Shown piece by piece: positions 33,568-34,878 of a DNA stretch of 34,878 nucleotides (the stretch's first letter is position 1; the number at the start of each line of letters is the position of its first letter). The stretch lies in contig JAFAIM010000049.1 in the NCBI GenBank assembly GCA_019236735.1, positions 1-34,878 on the forward strand. Direction: 5' to 3'. This DNA comes from Burkholderiaceae bacterium. GTDB taxonomy: Bacteria > Pseudomonadota > Gammaproteobacteria > Burkholderiales > Burkholderiaceae_F. The notes beneath the pieces are model-generated. The model was given only the letters and a program-made list of their open reading frames with translations. It was not told the DNA's origin and ran no database searches. The translations under genes were made by a program, and so were the position numbers.

Positions 33568-34878
33568 CTACGCGGCCGCGGCGACGCGGTCCATCGCAGG
33601 AACCCGGTTGCCTCCGATTAGTTCCCGCACGCGCTCTTTTATGCCGGTGAGCACGGTCTCGTCGCTCGGATACGGCGAAGGCAGCGCTGGACGCAGTGTC
33701 AGCGGCACGTCGTCCATCCGATAGACGGTGCCGCCCACGCTGATGCCGTAGCTCGCGGTCGTGATCGCCACTTTTGCGAGGCGGCTCGTGTGGGTCGACT
33801 TCGGATCCAGCACGATGACCGGAATGCGACGCAGGTGCTCGATGGCGGGCTGCGGGAAGTTCGATGCTGGATCGGCGGCGATGATCAGCGCGGCGTCGGC
33901 CTCGCCGCGGGACAGTACATCGACCGTCGTGAATTCGCCGGGATTGAAGCGCGGATAGCCGCGGCTGAGGTTCACTCCGAACGGGAAACCGGTCTGCCAG
34001 GACACCACGTTATCGGCACCGGTCACGTTGCCATGGCCGCGCACCGGCTTGGCGACAAAGTGCGTGTACTGGTTCAGATCGGAGGCCAGTGCGAGCAGCG
34101 CCCCGGAATTGAAGTGCCGGCCGCGCGTCATCGTGAGCCCCATGCCGAACAGCAGCACGCCGAAGCGACAGGACTTCATCCGCTTCGCAAGGTCTTCGAG
34201 TGTGGCGAGCGACAGGCCGGTCACCTGTTCGATGGCCGGATCGACCGGGCGACCTTTTACGAGCGCGCGCAAGGCCCACAGCACTTCGAAGTCGCGACGC
34301 GGCTTGACCTGCAGAAAGATGTCGGCAACCGCCGCACTCGGTGTGCGCCGCACGTCGACCAGCACCACCGTGCGGTCTTTCCTTCCGTTGGGTACGTACA
34401 TCCCCTTGGCGGTCACCGTATAGCGCGTGAACAGGCGCGGGTGGGATTCGGCCGGATTGCCGCCCCAGAAGATCAGCAGGTCGGCGCGGTTGCGCATCTC
34501 TCCCAGCGTCGCGGTGGCCTCACCCACGTCCTGGAACGCGATGCCGCTGGGGCCGTGGCAGACGGAGGTGGTCGTGTCGATGCTGCCGCCGATGATGTCT
34601 GCGATCGCTACCGCCTGGCGCTGCGCTTCGCAGGTTGTATCCGAGAGGCCGTAGATGATCGGGAAGCGCGCGTTGGCGAGGATCCGCGCTGCAGCGTCGA
34701 TCGCCTGTTCCGTGTTCGCCTCTCGCCCCTCGATCAGAGCGAACGGCCGCTCCTCGATGCCGTGCTCCTTGAACCAGGCCCGTCCGAGCACGCAAGCGTT
34801 CTCCGCTTTCACGATCTTGTGCGTGTCGTCGTCCACCGTTAGATGCATGTCGTCGCACACGCAGCCGCAGAACGTGCA
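33568..34878 (-). CDS. fhcB: Formyltransferase/hydrolase complex subunit B (N-terminus cut by window edge)
   Basis: A homologue of formylmethanofuran dehydrogenase subunit B, of the molybdopterin oxidoreductase fold. In bacteria it is thought to be structural, because Fhc does hydrolysis rather than reduction. The frame runs to the last base of the window, so the first residues lie beyond 34878. The visible start is CTFCGCVCDDMHLTV, a cluster of four Cys in CxxCxCxC. It is followed by GRAWFKEHGIEERPFALIEGREAN, CHGPSGIAFQDVGEATATLGEMRNRADLLIFWGGNPAESHPR, then GMGLTMTRGRHFN and the closing VYRMDDVPLTLRPALPSPYPSDETVLTGI. It is upstream of fhcA in the fhcB-A-D-C operon. The stop TAG is at 33568-33570. 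Confidence 0.93.
   Translation of the reverse strand, partial: CTFCGCVCDDMHLTVDDDTHKIVKAENACVLGRAWFKEHGIEERPFALIEGREANTEQAIDAAARILANARFPIIYGLSDTTCEAQRQAVAIADIIGGSIDTTTSVCHGPSGIAFQDVGEATATLGEMRNRADLLIFWGGNPAESHPRLFTRYTVTAKGMYVPNGRKDRTVVLVDVRRTPSAAVADIFLQVKPRRDFEVLWALRALVKGRPVDPAIEQVTGLSLATLEDLAKRMKSCRFGVLLFGMGLTMTRGRHFNSGALLALASDLNQYTHFVAKPVRGHGNVTGADNVVSWQTGFPFGVNLSRGYPRFNPGEFTTVDVLSRGEADAALIIAADPASNFPQPAIEHLRRIPVIVLDPKSTHTSRLAKVAITTASYGISVGGTVYRMDDVPLTLRPALPSPYPSDETVLTGIKERVRELIGGNRVPAMDRVAAAA

Overview
The window is about 35 kb of GC-rich bacterial DNA with short or overlapping gene junctions and no tRNA, rRNA, insertion sequence, prophage or CRISPR array that I could find. Gene content points to a methylotrophic or formaldehyde-oxidising proteobacterium, most likely a betaproteobacterium (Burkholderiales-like). 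This is an inference from families and base composition. The two ends carry C1 genes. The left end has a fused SoxYZ-like carrier and a SoxH-like metallohydrolase of the kind that accompanies PQQ-dependent alcohol dehydrogenases. The right end has the formyltransferase/hydrolase operon fhcB-fhcA-fhcD-fhcC of the tetrahydromethanopterin/methylofuran pathway, with fhcB cut by the window edge.

Layout. 1-2303: tail of an unknown gene, the SoxYZ-like carrier, a small exported Cys-containing protein, and an MBL-fold protein whose metal-binding motif is degenerate. 2310-4505 (minus): Lrp/AsnC regulator, ferredoxin-NADP reductase and RNase T2 in one tight operon, divergent from glmS (4659-6506). 6691-8487: a lipoprotein with an Ig-like domain and eight sequence repeats, probably a beta-propeller. 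8516-11720: an NAD/ADP-ribose-themed module. It has an NAD-kinase-like protein and an SPFH protein on the minus strand, and on the plus strand a NrtR-like Nudix regulator with a frameshifted 'ADP-ribosylation/crystallin J1'-type gene. Two palindromic sites lie between the divergent units. 11815-12925: a VapB45/VapC45-like toxin-antitoxin pair. 12958-19419: exported or hypothetical genes, including an alpha/beta hydrolase, a frameshifted gene, a propeller-like protein, an orphan ABC_sub_bind protein and an alginate-lyase-like protein.

19691-23853: a DUF3300-DUF2950 pair and a lipase-like lipoprotein, followed by a perfect 10-bp hairpin and an unlisted 51-codon ORF with a good ribosome binding site. 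24196-28540 (minus): MFS exporter, ArsR-type regulator, MBL hydrolase and alpha/beta hydrolase, which look like one detoxification or efflux operon. 28625-30130: an EamA transporter flanked by two gene remnants, the N-terminus of a nucleoside-diphosphate-sugar epimerase-like gene and the frameshifted C-terminus of an HpcH/HpaI aldolase. 30148-34878: the fhc operon.

How the genes work together. The end modules fit oxidation of methanol or another alcohol by a periplasmic quinoprotein, followed by H4MPT-linked conversion of formaldehyde to formate. The interior is accessory DNA with several decayed genes. The least explained unit is the NrtR-like / SPFH / NAD-kinase-like module with its paired operator. 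I nominate it as the best candidate for an uncharacterised system. All family assignments come from reading motifs by eye and have not been searched against databases.
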